Positions 34,953 to 44,195 of a stretch of 64,000 nucleotides of DNA are shown piece after piece. Both the position numbers and the translations under genes were made by a program. Every line of letters starts with the position of its first letter. Within the stretch, counting starts at the first letter, position 1. The notes under the pieces were generated by a model. It saw only the letters and a program-made list of their open reading frames with translations, did not search any database and was not told the DNA's origin. Origin of the DNA: an uncultured Duncaniella sp. (GTDB lineage Bacteria; Bacteroidota; Bacteroidia; Bacteroidales; Muribaculaceae); NCBI GenBank assembly GCA_910587515.1, contig CAJULW010000014.1, positions 1 to 64,000 on the forward strand, written 5' to 3'.

Positions 34953-35858
34953 ATGGAAATATTCAAAGCGGACACAGTAGAACAATACAACCGTTTTTTC
35001 GGATTCGAGACCCGTCACCCTCTCGTCGGAATAGTGAAATTCGACGGAGAGTCTCACGTACCTATCCATCGAATGGCATTCGGCATATACGCACTTTTCC
35101 TTAAAAACACAAGAGGATGCAAAATCAATTACGGAAAGACACCCTACGATTTCGACAGCGAGACCGTGGTCAGTTTCGCCCCCGGGCAAACCATAGATGT
35201 CAGGCCATCCGACGACGGAACCACTCCCACTTCGACAGGTCTGCTTTTACATCCGGACTTCCTCCACCGTACATCTTTGGAAAAGAAAATAAGGCGATAT
35301 TCGTTCTTTTCCTACGCCTCAAACGAAGCTTTACACCTCTCGGCTGAAGAATGTAAAATAATCCAGGACTACATGGACAAGATCGCCCGTGAACTCCAAC
35401 ATCCCATCGATAAATTCTCCAAATCGCTCATCATCTCCAACATAGAAGTACTGCTCAACTACTGTATGCGTTTTTACGAACGTCAGTTCGTAACCCGCGA
35501 AGAAATAAACAGCGACATCCTCTCACGTTTCGAAAGCCTCCTGCATGATTATCTTGACAATGGCATGGCTATCGAATACGGTGTGCCTACCGTACGCTAC
35601 TTTGCAGACAAAATATGCCTGTCACCCAACTATTTCGGAGATCTCGTCAAGTCAGAGACAGGGAAGACAGCACAGGAACACATACAGCTACGCATGGCTG
35701 AAATCGCCAAGGGAGCCATACTTGATCCGACGCTCAACACCAAACGTATAGCAGAAATGCTCGGCTTCCAACACCCGCAGCACTTCATCCGTTTCTTTAA
35801 AAAACAAACAGGATCGACACCAAGGGAATATCGTCTACAACAACTCGGCTCGGCCTGA
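34953..35858 (+). CDS. AraC-family transcriptional regulator
   Basis: A 301-residue regulator. Residues about 1-170 form an N-terminal sensing domain of cupin type. The C-terminal 100 residues hold the two helix-turn-helix units of AraC (FADKICLSPNYFGDLVKSET and RIAEMLGFQHPQHFIRFFKK) with the closing GSTPREYR. It is divergent from the lipoprotein hydrolase, so regulation of that gene is the simplest idea. Ligand unknown. Confidence 0.9.
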   Translation: MEIFKADTVEQYNRFFGFETRHPLVGIVKFDGESHVPIHRMAFGIYALFLKNTRGCKINYGKTPYDFDSETVVSFAPGQTIDVRPSDDGTTPTSTGLLLHPDFLHRTSLEKKIRRYSFFSYASNEALHLSAEECKIIQDYMDKIARELQHPIDKFSKSLIISNIEVLLNYCMRFYERQFVTREEINSDILSRFESLLHDYLDNGMAIEYGVPTVRYFADKICLSPNYFGDLVKSETGKTAQEHIQLRMAEIAKGAILDPTLNTKRIAEMLGFQHPQHFIRFFKKQTGSTPREYRLQQLGSA

Positions 35859-35884
35859 ACGCAAACTTTTCGATATCCAGTCTT

Positions 35885-36904
35885 TTATCTATCCTTAGTC
35901 GACATAACCGCACTGACAATAGCCTCGCGTTCTGGAGTCGAAAATGAGCATGGATAGCTTTCGAGCCCTCTGACCGCATTCAATCCCTTTTGCCTGAACC
36001 GCAGATCTGACAATCGCACCGCCCATCGTAAAACACGGTAACGGCCGATAAAAGAGTTTACCTTACGTTTGAAAACAACCGTGGCATTGTCACGCGGACA
36101 AGCGCACACCTGACGGACCGTCTCCGATGCCGTCTGCATCGAAACACCCTCTTCGTCGACAAGCATCAACGAAAGAGCACGTATAAAACCATCGTATTCC
36201 GCCTTATACCCCACATCATTCTTTATCACAGACACAGGAACCGTCGTTTCCGTGGCCGATCCCATTATACGCTCACGCGCACTGAAAAAGCATGGCAATG
36301 TCGCATATTTTCCGTTTATAAGCATTGAATGATTGAAAAACTCTTCAGCCAAAAAAAGGTTACGGAAACGCAACTCGTCATTCTCATCAAAACAATAAGA
36401 ATATATCCGCCGGAATATATCCGTACGAGTGACACCGTAGAGTAGTGGAGCGTATATCCCTTTCTGTCCTTTGAGCCGCTCGGTGGCAGACTCTCCAGTC
36501 ACACGGCTGTCAAAATAACGGATGTAACGCGGATAGAATACCACCCCGTTCTTATCAGGAATAAATGTCAGATAATGTCCTTGTGCCACACTATAGTCCG
36601 GATTCCGATCCAAAAATTCGGTGATCTTTTCTATAGCCTCGGGAACAGCGAAGTCATCGTCAGCGCAATAAAGCACATATCCGGTATCGATCATCGGAAG
36701 AATCTCCCTTATCTTCAAAAGAAAATGCAGCCCGGGACGATGAAGATATCTCACTTCCGCTTCATCATACTGACCGTTGAAAACGTGTGTGGACGAGTCC
36801 GGTACAATGATTTTCGCACCTGTACCATGATAATAGTCCAAAAGCCGCTGCAAACGGTCGGGACGGTTGTGCGCCGGGATGATTACGGTTACATTATCGA
36901 TCAT
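35885..36904 (-). CDS. Glycosyltransferase family 2-like protein
   Basis: A 339-residue cytosolic enzyme with a GT-A fold. The start VTVIIPAHNRPDRLQRLL binds the nucleotide, and YVLYCADDDFAVPEAI at about 93-107 carries the metal-binding DDD. The rest resembles the TIGR00180-type glycosyltransferase-domain family. Substrate and linkage cannot be told. It lies 63 bp downstream of an oligosaccharide flippase on the same strand, so it probably serves a surface glycan. Confidence 0.8.
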   Translation of the reverse strand: MIDNVTVIIPAHNRPDRLQRLLDYYHGTGAKIIVPDSSTHVFNGQYDEAEVRYLHRPGLHFLLKIREILPMIDTGYVLYCADDDFAVPEAIEKITEFLDRNPDYSVAQGHYLTFIPDKNGVVFYPRYIRYFDSRVTGESATERLKGQKGIYAPLLYGVTRTDIFRRIYSYCFDENDELRFRNLFLAEEFFNHSMLINGKYATLPCFFSARERIMGSATETTVPVSVIKNDVGYKAEYDGFIRALSLMLVDEEGVSMQTASETVRQVCACPRDNATVVFKRKVNSFIGRYRVLRWAVRLSDLRFRQKGLNAVRGLESYPCSFSTPEREAIVSAVMSTKDR

Positions 36905-36967
36905 TACGGTAGAGTTTAACTTTTGTCATTCGCGATAACAATAAATCCAGGTCGCGAACGGATGGTC

Positions 36968-38434
36968 TTAATGACTGATTGATTTATTTTTTTTGAACAG
37001 ATAATCCATACACTCGCGGAACACCACGGATTTAAGCCTCCACATCAACAGCAAATACAACGAGGATGCCATCAATATCTTGGCACAAATCGAAAGCAAC
37101 GGGTCCGATATTGACAGAGTGGCAAACCATGTGGCGGCCATCACAGCCAAAGAGACCGAAATGTAAGGAGCCATACCTTTGAGTACCTCCCTAAGACTCA
37201 AGCCGATGTGACGGTTGGCAAAATAGTGCCATACAAAAAGCCAAAAAAGATTTATAGCGGTATAAACCATAAGCATGGCCGTCAATCCGTATGGATAGCT
37301 CAACAACACGCATAACAACTGAAGCACACCAAGAGAAATCGTGTTCCACATATATATGTCGGGGCGTCCGAGACTGTTGAACAGATTGGCATATATCGTA
37401 CTTATCGGCATAAAAGCACCCCATACGCACAAAATCCTGATGACAGACACGCACGGAAGCCATTTGGCTGTGACAGCAAGCACAATCAACTCTCTTGACA
37501 CGATAGCAAGTCCGAACATGGCCGGAAAGCTGACAAAAGAGGTAAACCGCAATATCTTTATGAAGACACGACGCAGACGTATCTTATCGTCACCAGTCTC
37601 TCTGAAAACAGGTTGCCCGACACTATTGATCATCCCTGAAACAGTGGAGTATCCCATCGTAGTCCACTTGCTGCCCTGTGTATAATATCCGGTCTGCATC
37701 ATACCGTAGAAACGACCGAGCAGCACAGAGAAAAAATTGTTGTTTATATGAGTGAACAACGACGTGAAAAGCTGTTTGGTACTGAAAGGAAGAAGAGCCG
37801 AAAGCGCAGCCCATTTAAACGAGAATGTCGGACGCCAAGGAGATGAAAGCCACATAAAGAGAGCCGTACATCCTGAATAAAGTACCGTCTGCAAGGCTAT
37901 GCCCCAATATCCACAACCGTAATATGCGCAAATCACCCCTGCGATCCCGGAGACAAGGATAGCGCAGATCTGTATCTGGCTTCTGGTCTTGACCATCATA
38001 TTACGGAAAAAATAAGCGGCGGGAGCCGTGGAGACCGCACCGAAAAGGAATCCAAGGAAAAGGAAACGAGAGAGAGGTATCATCTCAGGCTGACGGTAAA
38101 AGTGCGCTATCACAGGCGCAAGCATGAAAAGGAGCAGATAAAAACCTAAGCCTATGACAACATTGAACCAGAACACCGCATTGTAATCGTCATGTCCGAT
38201 CTCCTTTTTATTGACGATGGCAAGTGTAAAACCGCTTTCCGAAAAAATACCGGCCGTAGCCGAAAATATAGTCAAGGCCCCGACAACACCATAGTCGGCC
38301 GGTGATAGCAATCGCGATAGAAAAATACCGAACAAAAGGTTAAGAAACTGCATAGAACCATTGCCGATACCTCCCCACAGAAGCCCTTTGGCCGTTTTTC
38401 GTTTAAGTCCGCTGCCATTCATGTCTCCCATCAT
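36968..38434 (-). CDS. Oligosaccharide/lipopolysaccharide flippase (Wzx-like, MOP family)
   Basis: A 488-residue membrane protein with 12-14 helices, of the polysaccharide transport family. The first part is typical: KTAKGLLWGGIGNGSMQFLNL and RLLSPADYGVVGALTIF. It should flip lipid-linked oligosaccharides across the inner membrane. It follows folK by 1 bp and precedes a glycosyltransferase, an uncommon link of folate and glycan genes that is probably just shared transcription. Confidence 0.87.
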   Translation of the reverse strand: MMGDMNGSGLKRKTAKGLLWGGIGNGSMQFLNLLFGIFLSRLLSPADYGVVGALTIFSATAGIFSESGFTLAIVNKKEIGHDDYNAVFWFNVVIGLGFYLLLFMLAPVIAHFYRQPEMIPLSRFLFLGFLFGAVSTAPAAYFFRNMMVKTRSQIQICAILVSGIAGVICAYYGCGYWGIALQTVLYSGCTALFMWLSSPWRPTFSFKWAALSALLPFSTKQLFTSLFTHINNNFFSVLLGRFYGMMQTGYYTQGSKWTTMGYSTVSGMINSVGQPVFRETGDDKIRLRRVFIKILRFTSFVSFPAMFGLAIVSRELIVLAVTAKWLPCVSVIRILCVWGAFMPISTIYANLFNSLGRPDIYMWNTISLGVLQLLCVLLSYPYGLTAMLMVYTAINLFWLFVWHYFANRHIGLSLREVLKGMAPYISVSLAVMAATWFATLSISDPLLSICAKILMASSLYLLLMWRLKSVVFRECMDYLFKKNKSISH

Positions 38435-38435
38435 T

Positions 38436-38930
38436 TTAACACCCTTTTATCCGCCTGGCCATATCGCCAGATGTCATAAGAAACAGCGGATGCAGCCATG
38501 ACGGATCAAGCTGCGCCATCGGCACGAGTACAAAGTCACGCAAATGCATCTGCGGATGAGGCAAAGTCAGATTTGGAGTCGACAATACCACATCGTCAAC
38601 AGCGATTAGATCGATATCTATCTTCCTATCTATATATGCCCCCGACGAATCACGGTGGGGTGAAGGGTCGATATCTTTCTCAATACTCCTGAGTGTCCTG
38701 AAAACATCTTCGGCAAAAGCCTTGGGTTCAGACACCGACTCTGTCTCTATCATCAGACCGATGTTCAGAAAGGTGTTAGGTGAATCAAAACCCCATGGTT
38801 CCGTTTCGATTATATCCGAACAGCGCACCACACCTGGCAGGGCTGAAGATACAGCGGCCACCGCACGCCTGATCAAGGCATGGCGGTGACCGCTGTTAGA
38901 TCCGATATTGACGTATATGCGATGTTGCAT
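38436..38930 (-). CDS. folK: HPPK, 2-amino-4-hydroxy-6-hydroxymethyldihydropteridine pyrophosphokinase
   Basis: Transfers pyrophosphate from ATP to the pterin in folate synthesis. The 164 residues begin YVNIGSNSG and contain TEPWGF and the signature DRKIDIDLIAVDDVVLSTPNLTLPHPQMHLRDFVLVP. It is a single-domain enzyme, not fused to FolP or FolB. It lies 47 bp downstream of infB. Confidence 0.93.
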   Translation of the reverse strand: MQHRIYVNIGSNSGHRHALIRRAVAAVSSALPGVVRCSDIIETEPWGFDSPNTFLNIGLMIETESVSEPKAFAEDVFRTLRSIEKDIDPSPHRDSSGAYIDRKIDIDLIAVDDVVLSTPNLTLPHPQMHLRDFVLVPMAQLDPSWLHPLFLMTSGDMARRIKGC

Positions 38931-38977
38931 TACGGCATGATCATTCTCCGTTCCAACAATGCCGAAGCAATCGAGGG

Positions 38978-41900
38978 TCAGAGAGTTTTCTTAACTTCCA
39001 CTTCCTCGTATGCTTCTATAAGATCTCCTTCCTGCACATCATTGTAACCTGCGATAGAGAGACCGCAATCATAACCGGAAGTAACTTCCTTGACATCGTC
39101 TTTCATACGTTTGAGCGAACCGAGCTCACCCGTGTAACGCACGATTCCGTCACGTATCAAGCGCACTTTGCATCCTCGTTTGATACGGCCTTCGCGTACG
39201 ATAGCTCCAGCGATAGTGCCGACCTTTGAAATATGGAATGTCTGTAGCACCTCGGCCGTTCCGATAACCTCTTCCTTGATTTCGGGTGCAAGCATACCTT
39301 CCATTGCGTCTTTGACCTCCTCTATAGCCTGATAGATCACAGAGTAGAGACGTATCTCGACACCGTCACGCTCAGCCGCACGGCGGGCAGCCTGCGAAGG
39401 ACGCACCTGGAATCCGATTATTATAGCGTCGGAAGCGGCCGCAAGAGTGACATCGCTTTCTGAAATAGCACCGACTGCCTTGTGAAGGACATTGATCTTG
39501 ACCTCTTCCGTAGACAGTTTGATGAGCGAGTCGGAAAGAGCCTCGATCGAACCATCCACGTCACCTTTGACAATGATGTTGAGTTCATGGAAGTTACCGA
39601 TCGCACGACGACGGCCGATCTCTTCGAGTGTCGTACGCTTGGAGGTACGGAGCCCGAGTTCGCGTTGCAATTGCTCACGTTTTCCGGCTATCTCACGCGC
39701 TTCCTGTTCCGTTTCCATCACATTGAATGTATCACCGGCCGTAGGGGCTCCGTTGAGTCCGAGAATGAGAGTAGGCTCGGCCGGACCGGCCTCGGTGATA
39801 CGTTGGTTACGTTCGTTGAACATGGCCTTCACGCGACCGAAATGAGTTCCCGCAAGTATGGTATCGCCCACTCGGAGAGTACCGTTCTGCACGAGTACAG
39901 TGGCCACATAGCCTCGTCCTTTGTCAAGCGACGATTCGATGATGGAACCTGTGGCGCGACGGTTTGGATTGGCCTTAAGGTCAAGCAACTCGGCTTCGAG
40001 CAATACTTTTTCCATAAGTTCGTCCACACCGACACCTTTTTTGGCGGAAATGTCTTGTGACTGGTATTTACCACCCCATTCCTCGACAAGATAGTTCATC
40101 TGAGCCAGCTCCTCTTTGATCTTGTCCGGGTTGGCCGCGGGCTTGTCTATTTTATTTATCGCGAACACGATAGGCACACCGGCCGCCGATGCGTGATTGA
40201 TCGCTTCGACCGTCTGCGGCATGACATTGTCGTCGGCCGCGACAATGATAATACAAAGGTCTGTCACCTTGGCTCCACGGGCACGCATAGCCGTGAAAGC
40301 CTCATGGCCTGGTGTATCAAGGAACGTTATATGGCGTCCGTCAGAAAGTTTGACGTTATATGCACCGATATGCTGAGTAATGCCACCGGCCTCACCGGCT
40401 ATGACGTTCGCATTGCGTATGTAGTCGAGAAGCGAAGTCTTACCGTGGTCGACATGCCCCATCACAGTGACGATAGGCGGACGTGTGACAAGTTCTTCTT
40501 CTGTATCTTCCTCCTGGTGTATGGCTTCGACAACCTCTGCCGATACATATTCGGTCTGATAACCGAATTCCTCAGCGACAATATTGATGGTCTCGGCATC
40601 AAGACGCTGGTTGATTGACACCATGACACCAAGGTTCATACAGGTCGCGATTACGTTGTTGATGGGTACATCCATCATGACAGCAAGGTCATTGGCAGTA
40701 ACGAATTCCGTAAGTTTAAGCACCTTGCTTTCGGCTGCGGCCTCGGCTGCGGCCTCATTGGCACGGTTGGCTATAGCCTCGCGCTTCTCTTTACGCCATT
40801 TGACACCTTTCTTTTGACCTTTGTCTTTTGAAGTCAGACGGGCAAGGGTCTCACGTACCTGCTTCTGTACGTCCTCTTCATTGACTTCTGTATGGACTGG
40901 ACGCTTTTCGCGGTCACGGTCACGACCGCGTCCACGGCCGCCACGTTCGTTATTACCACCGCGGTTCCCTCCGCCATTGTTAGAATTGCCGTTCACTCCA
41001 CCACCTTGGCTGACAGTCTTCTCTATATCGACTTTACCACCGATACGGCGACGTTTCTTCCTGTCTCCGCCTTGTGCGGAAGCATTTCCGGCAGTCCCTT
41101 GACCACCACCTTTGGCTATACGCTCGTTGCGACGTTCCTCTTTTGTTTTCTTTTTCGGACGGGTCGACTGATTAAGCGCGGAGAGATCGATATGGCCCAC
41201 GACTTTAGGAGCCAAGACCTGCGCGTCGGACTGATAACGGAACACTTCATCATCCTTGCCTGGAGCCGAAGCGGCTACCGGAGCTTTGTCAGTAGTTTCC
41301 ACGACAGGTGCTATCTCAGATTCTGGTTTTGATTCCTCGACATGCTGAGTCTCAATTTTTTTAACAACCACTGGGGCTTGTTCAACTTTAGTAGGGGGAA
41401 CAGCCTCTGGTCGAGGTTTAGAAACCTCAACCGGTTTTTCCTCTTCAGGACGAGCCTTTATCGGTTCAACTTTGGGTAGCTCCTGCTTGGCCTCCTCTGT
41501 TTTCGATACCTCGGCTTTCGGTGCTTCGGAAACAACAGGTTCCACAACAGGCCTCTCAACAACCGGAGCCTCTTTTTCAACAGGTTTGACAACGTCGCGA
41601 ATATCGGGAGCCGTATTCACTGCTTCCGGTTTCTGTTCTTTGACTTCCTCCGGCTTCTCCTCGGCCTTCGGAGCCGGCTTTGGAGCGGTTATAGGATTGT
41701 TGTTCTTGTCAAGCGATATCTTGCCTATCACACGCGGACCCTGGGCTACCGAAGACTCTTTGGTTTCAGTGACAGGGACACTCTGCGGTGCAGCAGGCAC
41801 GGCAGTTGACTTTTCTTTTTCTTTCTCCTGACGGAGTCTGTCGATGCGCTCACGCTCCTTACGGTCGGGCTGGAACGCCTCGACAAGGATATCATACGCA

Positions 41901-42028
41901 CTCTCGTCCAAACGTGTGTTAGGATTCGAGGCATCAATATTGACACCCTTTTTGCTCAACTGGTCAGCTAACGACTGGATAGTGACGTTGAATTCTTTTG
42001 CGGCTTGACTTATCTTTATTCTCGGCAT
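38978..42028 (-). CDS. infB: Translation initiation factor IF-2
   Basis: GTPase that brings fMet-tRNA to the 30S subunit. The 1016 residues start with IF2_N (RIKISQAAKEFNVTIQSLADQL). About 350 residues of low complexity follow: Pro/Val/Glu/Lys-rich, then Gly/Arg/Asn-rich, probably disordered. The G domain shows VMGHVDHGKTSLLDYI (G1), DTPGHEAF (G3), NKIDKP (G4) and the SAK motif (G5). Domains II to IV follow, ending in the IF2 C-terminal barrel. The extended N-terminus is usual in Bacteroidota. It is the third gene of the rimP-nusA-infB operon. Confidence 0.97.
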   Translation of the reverse strand: MPRIKISQAAKEFNVTIQSLADQLSKKGVNIDASNPNTRLDESAYDILVEAFQPDRKERERIDRLRQEKEKEKSTAVPAAPQSVPVTETKESSVAQGPRVIGKISLDKNNNPITAPKPAPKAEEKPEEVKEQKPEAVNTAPDIRDVVKPVEKEAPVVERPVVEPVVSEAPKAEVSKTEEAKQELPKVEPIKARPEEEKPVEVSKPRPEAVPPTKVEQAPVVVKKIETQHVEESKPESEIAPVVETTDKAPVAASAPGKDDEVFRYQSDAQVLAPKVVGHIDLSALNQSTRPKKKTKEERRNERIAKGGGQGTAGNASAQGGDRKKRRRIGGKVDIEKTVSQGGGVNGNSNNGGGNRGGNNERGGRGRGRDRDREKRPVHTEVNEEDVQKQVRETLARLTSKDKGQKKGVKWRKEKREAIANRANEAAAEAAAESKVLKLTEFVTANDLAVMMDVPINNVIATCMNLGVMVSINQRLDAETINIVAEEFGYQTEYVSAEVVEAIHQEEDTEEELVTRPPIVTVMGHVDHGKTSLLDYIRNANVIAGEAGGITQHIGAYNVKLSDGRHITFLDTPGHEAFTAMRARGAKVTDLCIIIVAADDNVMPQTVEAINHASAAGVPIVFAINKIDKPAANPDKIKEELAQMNYLVEEWGGKYQSQDISAKKGVGVDELMEKVLLEAELLDLKANPNRRATGSIIESSLDKGRGYVATVLVQNGTLRVGDTILAGTHFGRVKAMFNERNQRITEAGPAEPTLILGLNGAPTAGDTFNVMETEQEAREIAGKREQLQRELGLRTSKRTTLEEIGRRRAIGNFHELNIIVKGDVDGSIEALSDSLIKLSTEEVKINVLHKAVGAISESDVTLAAASDAIIIGFQVRPSQAARRAAERDGVEIRLYSVIYQAIEEVKDAMEGMLAPEIKEEVIGTAEVLQTFHISKVGTIAGAIVREGRIKRGCKVRLIRDGIVRYTGELGSLKRMKDDVKEVTSGYDCGLSIAGYNDVQEGDLIEAYEEVEVKKTL

Positions 42029-42096
42029 ATTGAGAGATTGGTGTATTATAATTTTTGAAGAGGAGGGAGGTTGAAAGGTTGCGTGAGCGAGAAAAC

Positions 42097-43437
42097 TTAT
42101 TCAGTCACCTGTGATTCCGGATCTTCAGCTGGAGCTTGGCTTTCGTTTGCCGCTCCGGAAACCGGAGAAGAAGCTTCATCGTCATCCTCGAACTCTGCTT
42201 TAAGCACTCTAAGCACATTGTCGACAGTGTCTTCTTCGAGGTCGGCGCGGTCGACCAGTTCCTGACGCGGTGTCCTCAACACGCTTTTGGCGGTGAGACA
42301 ACCCATTTCCTTGAGAGCGTCGATAACCCATGAATCGATCTCGTCCTTGAATTCGTCGAGGTAGATATCCTCGTCGATCTCTTCGGGCGTGTCGCGGTAG
42401 ACATCGATCACATAACCGGTCAGCATAGAGGCAAGTTTTATGTTAAGGCCGCCTTTGCCGATGGCAAGCGAGACTTCTTCGGGATGAAGAAACACTTCAG
42501 CCTTCTTTTCTTCCTCGTCGAGGTGTATGCTTGACACCTTAGCCGGACTCAACGCGCGCTGGATGAAAAGCTGAGGATTGGACGTATAGTTTATCACGTC
42601 TATATTCTCGTTGCGGAGTTCGCGGACAATACCGTGTATACGCGACCCTTTCACGCCTACACAGGCTCCTACGGGATCGATACGGTCATCGAAGCTTTCG
42701 ACAGCAATTTTGGCACGCTCTCCCGGAATTCGGGCTACGGCACGGATATTGATGAGTCCGTCGACAATCTCCGGAACCTCTCGCTCGAAAAGCCGGCGGA
42801 GGAAGGTCTCGTTCGTACGAGACACGGTGATCTTGGGATTGTTGTTCTTGTTGTCGACATTGGCGATCACCGCAAGTACAGTCTCGCCTTTGCGGAAAAA
42901 GTCGCCCGGAATCGATTCGCTTTTCGGAAGCAAAAGTTCGTTTTTCTCGTCATCGAGCAAAAGTGTCTCACGCGACCATGTCTGATAGACTTCTCCTGAG
43001 ACGAGTTCGCCTTCAAGTTCCTTGAATTTTGAGTATATGGCCTCTTTTTGCAGATCGAGGATCTTTGATTGCAGCGTCTGACGTAGATTCAGAATGGCGC
43101 GACGGCCGAAATCGGCAAAGAAAATCTCCTTCGTGTGCTCCTCGCCTATCTCCACATCTGGATCGTCATCGGCCCGCGCATCGGTAAGCGATATTTGCAG
43201 ATTGGCATTGGTCACCTCTCCGTCGGGCACGACTTCAAGATTCTGGAAAATCTGGACATCGCCCTTGTCCGGGTTCATGATCACGTCGAGGTTTTCGTCC
43301 GTGCCGAACATCTTTGCCAACACGTTGCGGAACGACTCCTCAAGCACACTGATCATCGTTGTCTTATCGATATTTTTCAGTTCCTTAAATTCGGCGAAAC
43401 GCTCCACCATGTTGGGAGTTTCTTCTTTTCTTGCCAT
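42097..43437 (-). CDS. nusA: Transcription termination/antitermination factor NusA
   Basis: Binds RNA polymerase and affects pausing, termination and antitermination. The 446 residues show the N-terminal domain, an S1 domain (about 130-200), and two KH domains with VGACVGVKGSRIHGIV and SLAIGKGGLNIKLAS. The C-terminal region beyond about 350 is acidic and Bacteroidota-like, lacking a second acidic repeat. It lies 44 bp downstream of rimP. Confidence 0.96.
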   Translation of the reverse strand: MARKEETPNMVERFAEFKELKNIDKTTMISVLEESFRNVLAKMFGTDENLDVIMNPDKGDVQIFQNLEVVPDGEVTNANLQISLTDARADDDPDVEIGEEHTKEIFFADFGRRAILNLRQTLQSKILDLQKEAIYSKFKELEGELVSGEVYQTWSRETLLLDDEKNELLLPKSESIPGDFFRKGETVLAVIANVDNKNNNPKITVSRTNETFLRRLFEREVPEIVDGLINIRAVARIPGERAKIAVESFDDRIDPVGACVGVKGSRIHGIVRELRNENIDVINYTSNPQLFIQRALSPAKVSSIHLDEEEKKAEVFLHPEEVSLAIGKGGLNIKLASMLTGYVIDVYRDTPEEIDEDIYLDEFKDEIDSWVIDALKEMGCLTAKSVLRTPRQELVDRADLEEDTVDNVLRVLKAEFEDDDEASSPVSGAANESQAPAEDPESQVTE

Positions 43438-43481
43438 AGGGATATGTATGAATTTTTATATTCAGTGTTTTTAATTAATCA

Positions 43482-43949
43482 TCATTTAAAATCGATAGCA
43501 TAGCAGACTTCCTTTGTCTGCCCGAACTGCAGCACGACCGGCTCGGAAACGACAACCGGGCGCTTGGCTCCCGGCTCTTTTACCTTACGCGCCACTTCTA
43601 TCGTGAAATCACTGTCGCCCACAGCGGTCAGCACACCCTTTAGTTTTTTGCCGTCGCATGTAAGCACCTCAACCGTGTTGCCGAGATTTTTCTCGTACTG
43701 TCCTCTGACTCTGAACGGTGCGGTAAGCGACGCTGTACCGACCTCAAGACTGTAATCCTCTTCCTCGCGGTCAAGCGCGTCATTGAGGGAGCGGTTGAGC
43801 CGTGCACAGAAGTCGAGATCGACCCCTGTAGGGCTGTCAAGTTCCACTACTATATCATTAGCGGACGAAACCGTGATGTCAACAATAAAAGCGTCGGTCG
43901 AAGCGATAGCCTCCTCAACCAATGTGCGGACTGCGTTTTTATCTATCAT
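43482..43949 (-). CDS. rimP: Ribosome maturation factor RimP
   Basis: Helps assemble the 30S subunit. The 155 residues have an N-terminal domain (SSANDIVVELDSPTGVDLD, CARLNRSLNDAL) and a C-terminal SH3-like barrel (GNTVEVLTCDGKKLKGVL, DFTIEV). First gene of the rimP-nusA-infB operon. Its promoter lies 132 bp upstream, with a structured leader. Confidence 0.94.
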   Translation of the reverse strand: MIDKNAVRTLVEEAIASTDAFIVDITVSSANDIVVELDSPTGVDLDFCARLNRSLNDALDREEEDYSLEVGTASLTAPFRVRGQYEKNLGNTVEVLTCDGKKLKGVLTAVGDSDFTIEVARKVKEPGAKRPVVVSEPVVLQFGQTKEVCYAIDFK

Positions 43950-44024
43950 CGTATATTTAATATGCTTACCTACCGGCCGATATCAGTCAAAAAATATGTT
44001 TTGGCCGGAGAAACAGAGGATGTC

Positions 44025-44042
44025 AACAACCTCTAATAAAAT
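44025..44042 (-). promoter_or_regulatory. Hairpin in the rimP operon leader
   Basis: On the minus strand, a hairpin of about six pairs (CCTCTA...TAGAGG) lies in the leader between the transcription start (about 44074) and rimP. This operon is feedback-regulated by NusA in other bacteria, so a leader signal is plausible, though no proof is visible. Confidence 0.4.
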
Positions 44043-44080
44043 AGAGGAAGCTTATGGCCTCCTCCGTGACTTTCTGCGTG

Positions 44081-44111
44081 CAAAGATACAGAATTTTATA
44101 AAGTTGTGCAA
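44081..44111 (-). promoter_or_regulatory. Promoter of the rimP-nusA-infB operon
   Basis: TTG at 44111-44109 and TATCTTTG at 44088-44081 are 20 bp apart on the minus strand, a perfect match to the consensus. The leader is about 125 nt. Confidence 0.85.
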
Positions 44112-44195
44112 ATTAATGATTTGCAATGTAGCTACATGACAATCTATTTAACTTTTTTTAATATAACTAAAAGCGGGCAACGACATAGCCACCGC

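Noticed and set aside
38434..38436. Functional link of folK with the flippase and glycosyltransferase
   Set aside because: They abut on the same strand, but shared transcription alone gives no reason for a common pathway.
40821..41946. Long plus-strand open frames opposite infB
   Set aside because: They mirror the low-complexity N-terminal region of IF-2 and have no start signal or family.
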